From NCBI GenBank assembly GCA_028277105.1, contig JANQHO010000107.1:1-42099 (forward strand): a DNA stretch of 42,099 nt, read 5' to 3'. A program made the translations under genes and the position numbers. Below the pieces are notes generated by a model. The model saw only the letters and a list, made by a program, of their open reading frames with translations. It was not told the origin of the DNA and made no database searches. This DNA comes from Owenweeksia sp. (GTDB lineage: Bacteria > Bacteroidota > Bacteroidia > Flavobacteriales > Schleiferiaceae). This document shows, piece after piece, positions 25,067 to 33,776 of the stretch; the first letter of the stretch is position 1, and each line of letters opens with the position of its first letter.

Positions 25067-27280
25067 ATGACGTTAATACAGTTTTTCAGGATAGTAAACA
25101 GGAATTTTAACCTCTTTGTGTTGTGTTCCCTGGTACTTGCTATAACGGTTTTCCTGATGACCAAAAGCGCTCCTGAAATTTATGAATCTGAAACGGAAAT
25201 ATTCACCGGTATTGCTTCCGGTATCAACGTTGAATCTATTGAAAAAGCTACTCTCGACTTTTTTGCTACCAGCAATGCCTATGATAACCTCATCAACGTT
25301 ATTAAGTCAAGGCAAACCCTGGAAGAAGTGGGTGAGCGGCTTTTAATACAGCACATGTTGTTGGAGAGTGCAGACCCCCGCTATATTTCTCAGGAAAACT
25401 ACGGGCATTTCCGCTTTAAGATTAGTGATTCCCTGGAAGATGTCCTGCTCGACCCCGATTCCCTGGAACAAACCCTCCAGAACATTAAAGATTACAAAAA
25501 GAAGTATTACAATTCCTTCAAAGTACGGCTTACCTTCGAAGACCCAGGCTCTCCCTACAGCTACAAAGCCATACAAAACATACAGGTTTACCGCATTCAG
25601 AATTCTGACCTGGTCAAGATCACCTATAACTGGTCTGATCCTGGAATTTGCCAGAATACCCTGAAGATTCTCAATGAAGTATTTACCGAAAAATTATCCT
25701 CCATAAAACAAGGACAGTCCAGTGATGTAGTTGAATACTTTAAGGAGCAGGTAGACCTGGCTACAGAAAGACTGACCCGGGTAGAGCAAAAGCTAAAGGA
25801 TTTTCGCATTAGAAACCGCATCATTAATTATAATGAACAAACCAAAAGCATAGCTTCTCTTAAAGAACAGATGGAAGACGAGTATCAAAAAGAGTTGGGT
25901 ATTAAAGCTTCAGCTGAGGCTGCTTTAATGAAGCTGGAAGAAAAACTGGAACTCAATAAAGAGATCATCAGATTCAGTGACGCTATCCTTGAAAAAAGAC
26001 AGGAACTGGTCAATCTCAATTCTAAAATTGCTCAACTGGAAGTTTATTACAACGATATTGAGCAACTGGCCAATCTAAGAGCTAAGGCTGAAAAGCTTAA
26101 AGCCGAGTTGTCTAATGATCTCCAAAAGAGATATCAGTACGGAAAAACTACCGAGGGTGTCCCTGTAAAAGATCTACTATCTCAGTGGCTGGAGAGCACT
26201 TTGCGTTTAGATGCCAGTAAAGCAAGACTCGATATATTTGAGAAACGGAAGGAGTACTTCAGAAAGGTATATGACGAATTTGCCCCTTTAGGTTCGGAAA
26301 TAGCCCGTTTAGAAAGGGAAATTGCTGTAGAGGAAAAAAATTATCTCGAATTACTGCATAACCTGAACCTGGCTTTGATGCGTCAGAGAAGTGAAGCATT
26401 AGCTACCGGAGGGGTGGTAGTAACGGTACCTCCTCACTATCCGCTTAAGCCCCGTAAATCTAAAACTACTCTCCTGGTATTGATAGCAGCAGTAATTGGT
26501 TTTGTAGTTCCCTTTGGAATTGTGTTAGTAGTTGAATTCCTCGATAATACTATTCGTACTCCCCAAAGAGCGGAAGAATTGACCGGGCTGAAATTACTGG
26601 GAGCCTACCCTAACCTTACAAGAAGAAGCGAAACGAAAAGCATTAACATGGACTGGCTCAAAGAAAAATCAACTGGCTTGATGACCCAAAATACACGTCT
26701 GGAAGCAAGGGCACAGGGAATACTGCAGAAGAAACCCAAATACGTGATGGTTTTCAGTACTCGCTTTGGCGAAGGCAAGCTTCTTGTAACTAATGTGCTC
26801 GCCAATGAGCTGGTAAGTCTCAACTTTAAAGTGTTGGTCATTTCCTATAAGGAACTGGATAAAGAGGATACTGCTTATTACGATTACGTGGTTTATGAAC
26901 CAGGTAAGAAATTTATCAGCATAAAATCAATAAGCGAAGCAGTACCTCCCAAGTATAATACTAATCTTTACGATTACGTTTTTGTTGTCCTTAAAGGAGT
27001 ACTTACCGATCAATATCCTTTAGATGTGGTAGAAAGTGCTGATATGGGGCTTTGCGTGGTAAATGCCAATCGCAACTGGAACAGGGCTGATGGCTTTGCC
27101 CTCAAAGAATTCAGCAATACCCTTAATTGTACACCTCGTCTGGTCATAAACGGGGTAGAACCTGATTTTATGACCAATGTGCTGGGTGATATCGAGAAAA
27201 ACCGCTCTTTGATCAGAAGAATCATCAAGAGTATACTCACCCTTCAGTTTCACACCCGGAAGTTTAATCGGGCTTCCTAG
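25067..27280 (+). CDS. Wzz/GumC-type chain-length protein with degenerate BY-kinase domain
   Basis: A 737-residue inner membrane protein. The first helix is at about 14-34, then a periplasmic domain with long coiled coils (about 215-345) and PPHYPLKPRKSK (about 456) before the second helix (about 468-488), as in Wzz/GumC polysaccharide co-polymerases. The cytoplasmic part resembles a bacterial tyrosine kinase, but its Walker A is FGEGKLL. Lys571 is kept, while the catalytic Ser/Thr position is Leu572. No acidic Walker A' or B (the region reads VLVISYKELD) and no tyrosine-rich tail is present. It should still set chain length or gate export but is unlikely to phosphorylate itself. Its last 17 bases overlap the opposing ligase gene. 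Confidence 0.85.
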   Translation: MTLIQFFRIVNRNFNLFVLCSLVLAITVFLMTKSAPEIYESETEIFTGIASGINVESIEKATLDFFATSNAYDNLINVIKSRQTLEEVGERLLIQHMLLESADPRYISQENYGHFRFKISDSLEDVLLDPDSLEQTLQNIKDYKKKYYNSFKVRLTFEDPGSPYSYKAIQNIQVYRIQNSDLVKITYNWSDPGICQNTLKILNEVFTEKLSSIKQGQSSDVVEYFKEQVDLATERLTRVEQKLKDFRIRNRIINYNEQTKSIASLKEQMEDEYQKELGIKASAEAALMKLEEKLELNKEIIRFSDAILEKRQELVNLNSKIAQLEVYYNDIEQLANLRAKAEKLKAELSNDLQKRYQYGKTTEGVPVKDLLSQWLESTLRLDASKARLDIFEKRKEYFRKVYDEFAPLGSEIARLEREIAVEEKNYLELLHNLNLALMRQRSEALATGGVVVTVPPHYPLKPRKSKTTLLVLIAAVIGFVVPFGIVLVVEFLDNTIRTPQRAEELTGLKLLGAYPNLTRRSETKSINMDWLKEKSTGLMTQNTRLEARAQGILQKKPKYVMVFSTRFGEGKLLVTNVLANELVSLNFKVLVISYKELDKEDTAYYDYVVYEPGKKFISIKSISEAVPPKYNTNLYDYVFVVLKGVLTDQYPLDVVESADMGLCVVNANRNWNRADGFALKEFSNTLNCTPRLVINGVEPDFMTNVLGDIEKNRSLIRRIIKSILTLQFHTRKFNRAS

Positions 27281-28736
27281 CCAGCCGGGGTGTAGGCCGG
27301 TCGGGCAGTTCTACCTCTCCCTGCTCGTTCCAGTAACGCATACTGTAAACAAAGGCCACGGCAATAAAAGTGGTCATGGAAATAGGGAATTGTGTCATTA
27401 CCGGATTTCCGTAATTAGCTACCAGCATACCGGCATAACCAGCCAGTATAGCCATGGCAATATTTCTCCTTTCTTCGTCTTCAAAATTCCAGACAAAGCC
27501 AATCCCTCTCACGAGGAAGAAGGTCCACATACAAACGTAAAAAATACGTCCGACAAGGCCGGTTTCGGCCCTGATTCTGGTATAAAGACCATCTGGCTCA
27601 AAATTAGCTAACCATGTGCCCGGAGAAAATCGCTGACCCCATGATCCGGTGGTACCCAATCCTCCGCCAAAAGGTTTGTCCCTCAGGTATTCAGTTAAGA
27701 GGGCACGGTTTCTCAACCTGACGTTAAGCGAAGCGTCATTGGGGTCTAAAGCTGTCCGGAGCCGGTTGATTTCATAGACACTGTTGCCAACTGTAGTGTA
27801 TTTCAAAAAGATGAAACCGGCAAGCAATACACCACTGCCGATCAATAACATACGGATGTTTTTAGACATAATGAGATAAACGATCCCACCAATTCCAGGT
27901 ACGGCAAGTGCACCGCGGGTTCCGCTCAGCATAAGGGCGTAAAAGGACAAAATACCTACTATCATATAAAAGCTCTTGCGCCATTTGGAATAGGGCCCCA
28001 GGAAAAGTATCAGGCACAAAATGCATATCTGCCCCATGGCAGCACCAAAAGTACCTGCGTCATAGTAATAGGAGAAGATGCGAAGTTTGCCGAACAGTAC
28101 GTGGGTTTTCGCGTTTCCATCATCTAACCAGCGCTGTTCGGCTGCACTTACCCCCAAGAATTTTTGTTTAATAGCCCATATAATTGCCAGTATTGATAGC
28201 CACAGCCAGAATTGTAAAAACAAATTCCAGTCTCTTTTTGAGTTAAAGATGGCAAAACACAGCCCGAACACCAATAACTGGTAAAGTGCTATTCCACGCA
28301 TGGTATAAAACCAAGCCATAAAGCTATATGCCAAGGGGTTAAATATCTGTAATATAATGTAGAGCATCCATAACCCCAATAAGAGCATAACTTCATTAGC
28401 AGCTAATGAAAGATCTACTTTTTTCCAGTGCTTTAGTGCCAGTATGACAAAACTGAGCACCAGAAGTATATCCACACTCAGGCCGTAAGGAATACCAGTA
28501 GGAACATATCTGCCTAAAATGGGTAAGATAAAACTGATGACCAGCACGGTATACAAACCTAATTTTGGATAGTGCAGGAAGAGAATGAAATAACCAATAA
28601 CAATGGGAAAGCCTATCAAAGCTCCCGCCATGGAGATACCATTGTGTGCTATGAGATAACCGCTACCCAGGGCCAGTAATACACTGATAAAATATTTTAA
28701 GAGGGTATTATTTCTTTGGCTGATACTGATGCTCAT
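27264..28736 (-). CDS. O-antigen ligase / polymerase (Wzy/WaaL-like)
   Basis: A 490-residue membrane protein with about 11-12 hydrophobic helices and the Wzy_C/O-antigen ligase core: MLSGTRGALAVPGIGGIVYL and a large outward loop with RLRTALDPNDASLNVRLRNRALL and PDGLYTRIRAETGLVG. Such proteins either polymerise lipid-linked repeat units or move finished glycan to an acceptor in the periplasm. Next to a flippase, a Wzz-like protein and an initiating transferase, the polymerase role is the more likely one. The start overlaps the stop of the secreted protein gene upstream by one base (TAATG), so translation is coupled. The 3' end overlaps the Wzz-like gene by 17 bases on the opposite strand. Confidence 0.85.
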   Translation of the reverse strand: MSISISQRNNTLLKYFISVLLALGSGYLIAHNGISMAGALIGFPIVIGYFILFLHYPKLGLYTVLVISFILPILGRYVPTGIPYGLSVDILLVLSFVILALKHWKKVDLSLAANEVMLLLGLWMLYIILQIFNPLAYSFMAWFYTMRGIALYQLLVFGLCFAIFNSKRDWNLFLQFWLWLSILAIIWAIKQKFLGVSAAEQRWLDDGNAKTHVLFGKLRIFSYYYDAGTFGAAMGQICILCLILFLGPYSKWRKSFYMIVGILSFYALMLSGTRGALAVPGIGGIVYLIMSKNIRMLLIGSGVLLAGFIFLKYTTVGNSVYEINRLRTALDPNDASLNVRLRNRALLTEYLRDKPFGGGLGTTGSWGQRFSPGTWLANFEPDGLYTRIRAETGLVGRIFYVCMWTFFLVRGIGFVWNFEDEERRNIAMAILAGYAGMLVANYGNPVMTQFPISMTTFIAVAFVYSMRYWNEQGEVELPDRPTPRLARKPD

Positions 28737-29515
28737 TAGTCAGTTTCAAAATCAAAGCTTCCGGGCAAGCTGAAAAATTTGCTGAAATTTTTAATGCTCG
28801 TTTCATAGTGTATATAATCAAACAAAAGCTCAGACCCGTAAGCAGTTCGTCCGTTTACTGTAAAATTTTTTAAAACACCTTCTACATCGGGAAAAACGTT
28901 GTGCATGGCATAAATATGGAACTTTATCCTTTCTTTTTGGGCAAGTGGTTGTACCATGATATGCATACTATAGTTGTAATTATTTCTTATTAAAAGACGC
29001 TCCTTTATTTCAGAAATGGCCCTGCTGGTACTCGTTTTTATTTGTCCGCCATCCAGCATTTTGATTTTGAGGATATGGACGGTAGAATCCTCTAAAGTAT
29101 TCAGCTTATTGAGATCACGGGCTTTGATGACAAAGTAATGAATCCAGTCTTCGTTTCTCCACCCTTTTTTTGAGTATTCGTATTTATAGTGGCCATTTTC
29201 ATATGCTTTTAAAATCAAAAGCAAGGTGTCATTACCATAAATGATTGGATACATTAACATCTCTTTAAAGTTGTCCAGTCCCAACCTGTTGATTCTAGTT
29301 CTATAAGCTTTTTTATCACGCGAAATGAGCCGGGGGAGAATAGTTTTTTCTTCAGAGATCCATTGACCGTCAAGGCTAAGGCTCCAGCCCTTAATATCAT
29401 CATCTAATATTGATACCGGTTTTTCGCTCAAGTAAGGTATCGGTTTTTCTTCGCGGGACTGGGCAAAACAACTCATACCTGAAAAAACAAAAACAACGAG
29501 GATAAATTTTCTCAT
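28736..29515 (-). CDS. Exported protein of unknown function coupled to O-antigen ligase
   Basis: A protein of 259 residues that I do not recognise. The ATG at 29515 is chosen because it gives a clean signal peptide, MRKFILVVFVFSGMSCFAQ. A start at 29536 would add seven residues and would lie inside the proposed -7 element. The mature part is of mixed strand and helix, with no repeat, membrane helix or T9SS domain. Its stop overlaps the ATG of the O-antigen ligase/polymerase gene (TAATG), which suggests the two products are needed together in the periplasm. It may be an accessory factor of the polymerase or a binding protein for the glycan. That is inference from position only. Confidence 0.65.
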   Translation of the reverse strand: MRKFILVVFVFSGMSCFAQSREEKPIPYLSEKPVSILDDDIKGWSLSLDGQWISEEKTILPRLISRDKKAYRTRINRLGLDNFKEMLMYPIIYGNDTLLLILKAYENGHYKYEYSKKGWRNEDWIHYFVIKARDLNKLNTLEDSTVHILKIKMLDGGQIKTSTSRAISEIKERLLIRNNYNYSMHIMVQPLAQKERIKFHIYAMHNVFPDVEGVLKNFTVNGRTAYGSELLFDYIHYETSIKNFSKFFSLPGSFDFETD

Positions 29516-29535
29516 AAGAGATGTTTGGATTATCA

Positions 29536-29543
29536 CAAAAATA
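29536..29543 (-). promoter_or_regulatory. -7 element of secreted protein/ligase operon
   Basis: The minus strand reads TATTTTTG, an exact TAnnTTTG match 20 bases before the chosen start at 29515. It supports that start over the upstream one. No -33 TTG at standard spacing. Confidence 0.4.
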
Positions 29544-29578
29544 CTAATAGCTGAGGCAGACTATTGAAGTCAAAAAAT

Positions 29579-29586
29579 TACTTTTG
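29579..29586 (+). promoter_or_regulatory. -7 element of GT2/GT4 operon
   Basis: TACTTTTG matches TAnnTTTG exactly and ends 32 bases before the GT2 start. With the element at 29536-29543 it makes a compact divergent promoter region. No -33 TTG at standard spacing. Confidence 0.42.
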
Positions 29587-29618
29587 AATACCTTATAAAC
29601 AATATACGACTCCTGTAA

Positions 29619-30512
29619 ATGTCTCACCTCCCCCTGGTATCTTTTTTAACAGTAAACTACAATCAGCCTGAGGTAACGGTAAAGTTATTGCAATCTCTTC
29701 AGAATCTGAACTATGGCAACTGGGAAGTTACAGTAGTGGATAACGGCTCAAAACCCAGTAATCTCAAGGATAAGGTTTTAGGGTTTTCCAAAGCAAAATT
29801 TGTTGAAACGGGAAAAAACCTGGGTTTTGCAGGAGGTAATAATGCCGGTTTACCATATTGTAAAGGGGAGTATATATTTTTTATAAATAACGATACTGAA
29901 GTAGAGCCCCAGCTACTGGATTCCCTGGTAGAACTACTGGAAAAAGATAAACAGATCGGTATGATCAGCCCCAAGATCAGGTTTTATCAGGGCGAACAAT
30001 TGATACAGTATGCCGGGGCTACTGCTATGAGCAGTATAACCATCAGAAATAACGGTATAGGTGATAGGGAAGTGGACAGGGGACAATATGATGATATACG
30101 GGAAACAGCCTACATTCATGGAGCTGCCATGATAGTGCCCAGGGTGGTCATTGAAGAGGTAGGTCCCATGTACGATGATTATTTTTTGTATTACGAGGAA
30201 TATGACTGGTGTGAGCGCATTCGAAGAACTGGTTACAAGATCCTGTATTGTGGCCTGGTAACAGTATATCACAAAGAATCTGTATCCACCGGACAAAACA
30301 GTCCTCTTAAGGTGTATTATCTCACCCGTAACCGGCTGCTGTTTGCCAGGCGGAACTATCCTTCATGGAGAAAAATACTGGCTATATTATACTTCACTTT
30401 TATTGCCCTACCTAAAAATGTATTGAGTTGGACCCTCAAGGGCAGAGGCGATTTAGCCGGTGCATTTATTAGAGGCTATATTTGGAATCTTAAAAACCAA
30501 AATAAACAGTGA
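29619..30512 (+). CDS. Glycosyltransferase family 2 (rhamnosyltransferase-like)
   Basis: A 297-residue GT-A fold inverting glycosyltransferase without large membrane regions. Motifs include VSFLTVNYNQPEVTVKLL at the start, VVDNGSKPSN, NLGFAGGNNAGLPYC, the metal-binding INNDTEVEPQLLD and the acceptor region YYEEYDWCERIRRTGYKILY. The pattern YEExDxCxRxxxxGY is typical of WbbL/RfbF-type enzymes, many of which move rhamnose, though donor specificity cannot be read from sequence. The stop overlaps the GTG start of a GT4 gene by 4 bases, making a two-gene operon. It has its own TAnnTTTG element just upstream and diverges from the secreted-protein/ligase operon. Confidence 0.88.
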   Translation: MSHLPLVSFLTVNYNQPEVTVKLLQSLQNLNYGNWEVTVVDNGSKPSNLKDKVLGFSKAKFVETGKNLGFAGGNNAGLPYCKGEYIFFINNDTEVEPQLLDSLVELLEKDKQIGMISPKIRFYQGEQLIQYAGATAMSSITIRNNGIGDREVDRGQYDDIRETAYIHGAAMIVPRVVIEEVGPMYDDYFLYYEEYDWCERIRRTGYKILYCGLVTVYHKESVSTGQNSPLKVYYLTRNRLLFARRNYPSWRKILAILYFTFIALPKNVLSWTLKGRGDLAGAFIRGYIWNLKNQNKQ

Positions 30513-31648
30513 AGATCGGAATTGAAGCACAAAGGATATTTCGCAGGCATAAGCACGGGATGGACTTTGTGGCGCTTGAAATGATACGGCACCTTCAGCA
30601 AATTGATCATATCAATCAATACGTGATCTTTACCAATAAAGGGGAAGATATCTGCCTCAGAGAAACCGACAACTTTAAAATTGTGAGTTTTAAAGCTTCT
30701 TACCCTGTTTGGGAGCAATTAAAACTCCCTGAAATGTGCCGGAGATATGGAGTGGAACTATTACACTGTACCTCAAATACTGCTCCTGTAAAAACCGGTA
30801 TCCCACTGATAATTACTTTACACGACATCATTTATTTTGAGAAAAACCCTTTTTTTACCAGAGGCTATACCTCTTACCAACGATTTGGTAATATGTATCG
30901 AAGATTGGTGGTAAGGCGCATACTGCGCAAGGCCAGTCAGATCATAACAGTATCACAATTTGAAAAGAACAGGATCTCGCAACAGCTGGATTTTGATGCT
31001 TCAAAAATAAAAGTGATTTACAATGGTGTTGGCCGTCATTTTGTAAAAGGCGAATACCGCAAAGATGAAGTAAGGAAAAAATACAATTTACCGGATAGCT
31101 ATTTCCTGTTTTTGGGCAATACCGATCCCAAAAAGAATACCCGTAATACAGTATTGGCATTTGCCCGTTATGCAGAGCAACACAATAAAGATGCTTGTCT
31201 GGTAGTGGCTGATCTGCCGCCTGAAAAAGTGAAAGAATACCTGCAAGAGGCCAATTTGCAAGAAACATTTACTAATTTTTATTTCACAGGATACATATAC
31301 AATCGGGATTTACCAACGGTAATTCATCTGGCCGACATATTTCTCTATCCCAGTAAGCGGGAAAGCTTTGGCTTGCCTCTGCTGGAAGCGATGGCCAGCC
31401 GGACCCCGGTAATTACTTCCAACACATCGTCAATGCCCGAGATAGCGGCAGGAGCAGCCTTGCTGGTTGAGCCTTTGGATATTAACAATATTTGTGAGGC
31501 TATGAATACACTGTACAATGATAGATCACTTCAATCTGATCTGGTCAATAAAGGTCTGGAAAGAGTTAAAGACTTCAACTGGAAGACGGTTGCGGAATCT
31601 GTGCTGGAAGTTTATCGTGAAGTTTTAAGTTCCAGTACTTCTTCATAA
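30509..31648 (+). CDS. Glycosyltransferase family 4 protein
   Basis: A 379-residue GT-B enzyme. The N-terminal half has GIEAQRIFRRHKHGMDFVAL and the linker ITLHDIIYFEKNPFF. The donor half begins YFLFLGNTDPKKNTRNTVLAF and has KRESFGLPLLEAMASRTPVITS with the E-x7-E pattern, then SSMPEIAAGAALLVEP, as in mannosyl- or rhamnosyltransferase GT4 proteins. It begins with GTG overlapping the upstream GT2 stop by 4 bases. Its 3' end runs 37 bases into the opposing GT4 gene, the longest such overlap in the window. It would add one sugar to the lipid-linked repeat unit on the cytoplasmic face. Confidence 0.9.
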   Translation: MKIGIEAQRIFRRHKHGMDFVALEMIRHLQQIDHINQYVIFTNKGEDICLRETDNFKIVSFKASYPVWEQLKLPEMCRRYGVELLHCTSNTAPVKTGIPLIITLHDIIYFEKNPFFTRGYTSYQRFGNMYRRLVVRRILRKASQIITVSQFEKNRISQQLDFDASKIKVIYNGVGRHFVKGEYRKDEVRKKYNLPDSYFLFLGNTDPKKNTRNTVLAFARYAEQHNKDACLVVADLPPEKVKEYLQEANLQETFTNFYFTGYIYNRDLPTVIHLADIFLYPSKRESFGLPLLEAMASRTPVITSNTSSMPEIAAGAALLVEPLDINNICEAMNTLYNDRSLQSDLVNKGLERVKDFNWKTVAESVLEVYREVLSSSTSS

Positions 31649-32751
31649 ACGCCACTTACTTTTTGCCCCATTACTTCAACGTTAAACAGTTCCCCGGCTT
31701 TTTTACGGGCTTTGCTGCCGTAATTTTTAATGAGATTGGGTTGTTGGTAAAGCTTTAGAAAGGCATCAGCCAGTTTACGGGGATCTTTTGCCGGAACCAA
31801 CAAACCTTCAGACTCGTGCTCTATTAACTCCTTGGTTCCGTCTACAGGAGTTGCAACAATGGCTTTTTGCATAGCCATGGCTTCAATAACTCCTATAGGC
31901 AAACCTTCCCACAATGAGGGCAGGCAATAGATATCCAGCAGTTTGAGTATATCGGGAACATCCGTTCTGAAATCTTCCAGTATCACATTGGATTCCAGGC
32001 CCAGTTTTTGGCGTTCAGTCTTAACTTCTTCATCCAATTCCCCGTTACCTACCACAAGAAATTTCAACCTCTCAGCTTGAGGACAACTCACGGCAGCAGC
32101 TCTTAATAAAGTTATAGGATCCTTTTGAAAGGTGAGGCGGGCGAGAAACCCTACTACAATATCATCGCGATGTAGACCAAAATCTTCCCGCTTAAGCGAA
32201 TAATCTTTGACGGGATCAAATTTGTGTAGATTAACACCATTGTAAATCACCGTTGAATTAGGCATGCCCAATTCCTGTATACCTTGTTGCCGGTTGCTTT
32301 CTGATACAGTGATGTTTTTTTTTGTTTTCCTCACCAAAATGCGTTCTCCACTCTTTCTCAGCATCTTTACCAGGGCAGATTGACCCTGGTGAAAAGACCA
32401 GCCGTGTACGGTATAGATCAAAGGTATATTAAGACGGTTGGCGGCCCAGAAGGTATTGGAACAGGCTCTGGTGCCATGAGCATGGACAAGGTTGAACTCT
32501 CCCTCTTTCAGCAGTTCTTTTACTTTTCCCCAGCAGAAAAAATCAAAAGGTTTGGTAGTGGGTATTATGTGGCATGGAATATCCAGTTTTCTAAGCCTGT
32601 CTACCATTTCCCCGTCTGTAAACGATAATACTTCTGATTGAAAACGAGCTTGGTCCAGTTGGCTTACCAGATCGAGTACATGGGTTTCTCCTCCTCCGAT
32701 TTGCCCTTGTCTTATGGTATGTAAAATCCTTATTTTATTGCGTTTGGTCAA
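31612..32751 (-). CDS. Glycosyltransferase family 4 protein
   Basis: A 379-residue GT-B enzyme. N-terminal half: ILHTIRQGQIGGGETHVLDL (glycine-rich donor loop) and LVHAHGTRACSNTFWAAN. Donor half: VVGFLARLTFQKDPITLLRAA, then PSLWEGLPIGVIEAMAMQKAIVAT with E-x7-E, followed by GTKELIEHESEGLLVP. It is a single gene on the minus strand, not in an operon with the glycosyltransferases on either side, and shares 37 bases of antisense coding overlap with the 30.5 kb GT4 gene. No matching TAnnTTTG element was found before its start. The sugar is unknown. Acceptor could be a lipid-linked oligosaccharide or lipooligosaccharide. Confidence 0.9.
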   Translation of the reverse strand: MTKRNKIRILHTIRQGQIGGGETHVLDLVSQLDQARFQSEVLSFTDGEMVDRLRKLDIPCHIIPTTKPFDFFCWGKVKELLKEGEFNLVHAHGTRACSNTFWAANRLNIPLIYTVHGWSFHQGQSALVKMLRKSGERILVRKTKKNITVSESNRQQGIQELGMPNSTVIYNGVNLHKFDPVKDYSLKREDFGLHRDDIVVGFLARLTFQKDPITLLRAAAVSCPQAERLKFLVVGNGELDEEVKTERQKLGLESNVILEDFRTDVPDILKLLDIYCLPSLWEGLPIGVIEAMAMQKAIVATPVDGTKELIEHESEGLLVPAKDPRKLADAFLKLYQQPNLIKNYGSKARKKAGELFNVEVMGQKVSGVYEEVLELKTSR

Positions 32752-32933
32752 TGCAGCAATTTGACTTTTAATGGTTTAACAGAAGGGAAGTGAACTTGAA
32801 TTTTTACTCAGCCAATGTATAAAAATTTCATTTCCCGATCGGAGAGCTAATATTTTGTTACGCAATATAGCTTAAGGCTATTTTGCGAATCCGTATTACT
32901 TTTACTTTTTATAGCCAAACCATTCAGCTTATA

Positions 32934-33776
32934 ATGCTAAGATTTTTACCTCCTAAATTTATCCAACAGTATCAGGATTACAACTATCGCAAATTTGAAG
33001 ATGTCAACCCCCGGGATTTTGATACTATCAGGCAAAAAGCTCAGGCTTTGCAGAGTGACGAACCGCTGATTACCGTTGGTCTTATAGCGTGGAATGAACA
33101 GGACTATATTCTGGCAACTTTAGCTAGCCTGACCGAGACAGAGTGCAGTTATCCCATTGAGATTATCGTAGTGAATAATAATTCTACGGACGACACTCAA
33201 AAGTTCATCGACCGTTGTGGGTATAAAAGTATTTTTGAGACCCGCCAGGGATACGCTTTTGCCCGCCAGGCAGGACTGCAGGCCGCCAGGGGAAAGTATT
33301 TTGTAAGCGGTGATACCGATACTATTTACCGCAAAAGCTGGGTGGAAGAAATGGTGAAACCCCTGTTAAAGCCCGGTATTGTATGTACTTATAGCCTGCA
33401 TGCTTTTTATACTGACGAGCGTCATTATCCCTTTTCCCTTTTATTGTACCAACAGTTCAAGCTCTACAATATTTATCTGAAGAACATTAAACGGCCACAG
33501 TTGAACTGTGGAGGGGCGAGCATGGCTTTTAACAAGGAGAAAGCGATGATTTTTGGGGGATATAATACCAAGGTTAAAAGAGGTTCCGATGGTTACATCG
33601 CCTTACAACTGATGGATCATGGGAAAATTAAAATCGTGACGAGCAGTAAAGCCATGATCTATACCAATATGCGCAGAACCAAAAATGACGGCAGACTGTT
33701 AAGAGCTTTTTGGATAAGGTTTAGGAACAACATGCGTCATTTTCTCACCTTTTTTACCCGCCAAAAAATAGATTAA
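32934..33776 (+). CDS. Glycosyltransferase family 2 protein
   Basis: A GT-A glycosyltransferase of 280 residues from the ATG at 32934. A longer reading from TTG at 32883 is less likely because the added residues are not family-like. Motifs: PLITVGLIAWNEQDYILATL, EIIVVNNNSTDDTQKF, and the metal-binding SGDTDTIYRKSW; NCGGASMAFNKEKAMIFGGY matches the acceptor-side region. No membrane helix. The stop and the next ATG share one base (TAATG), so it is translated with the following GT2 gene. With the LruC lipoprotein gene further down it makes a plus-strand stretch. The substrate is unknown. Confidence 0.85.
   Translation: MLRFLPPKFIQQYQDYNYRKFEDVNPRDFDTIRQKAQALQSDEPLITVGLIAWNEQDYILATLASLTETECSYPIEIIVVNNNSTDDTQKFIDRCGYKSIFETRQGYAFARQAGLQAARGKYFVSGDTDTIYRKSWVEEMVKPLLKPGIVCTYSLHAFYTDERHYPFSLLLYQQFKLYNIYLKNIKRPQLNCGGASMAFNKEKAMIFGGYNTKVKRGSDGYIALQLMDHGKIKIVTSSKAMIYTNMRRTKNDGRLLRAFWIRFRNNMRHFLTFFTRQKID

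Noticed and set aside
25067..27280. Active tyrosine autokinase (Wzc-like)
   Set aside because: Leu replaces the Walker A Ser/Thr, acidic motifs are missing and the C-terminal tyrosine cluster is absent. It is kept as a degenerate kinase domain.
32883..32933. TTG-started extension of the GT2 at 32.9 kb
   Set aside because: The extra 17 residues lack similarity to GT2 proteins; the ATG at 32934 gives the usual start.
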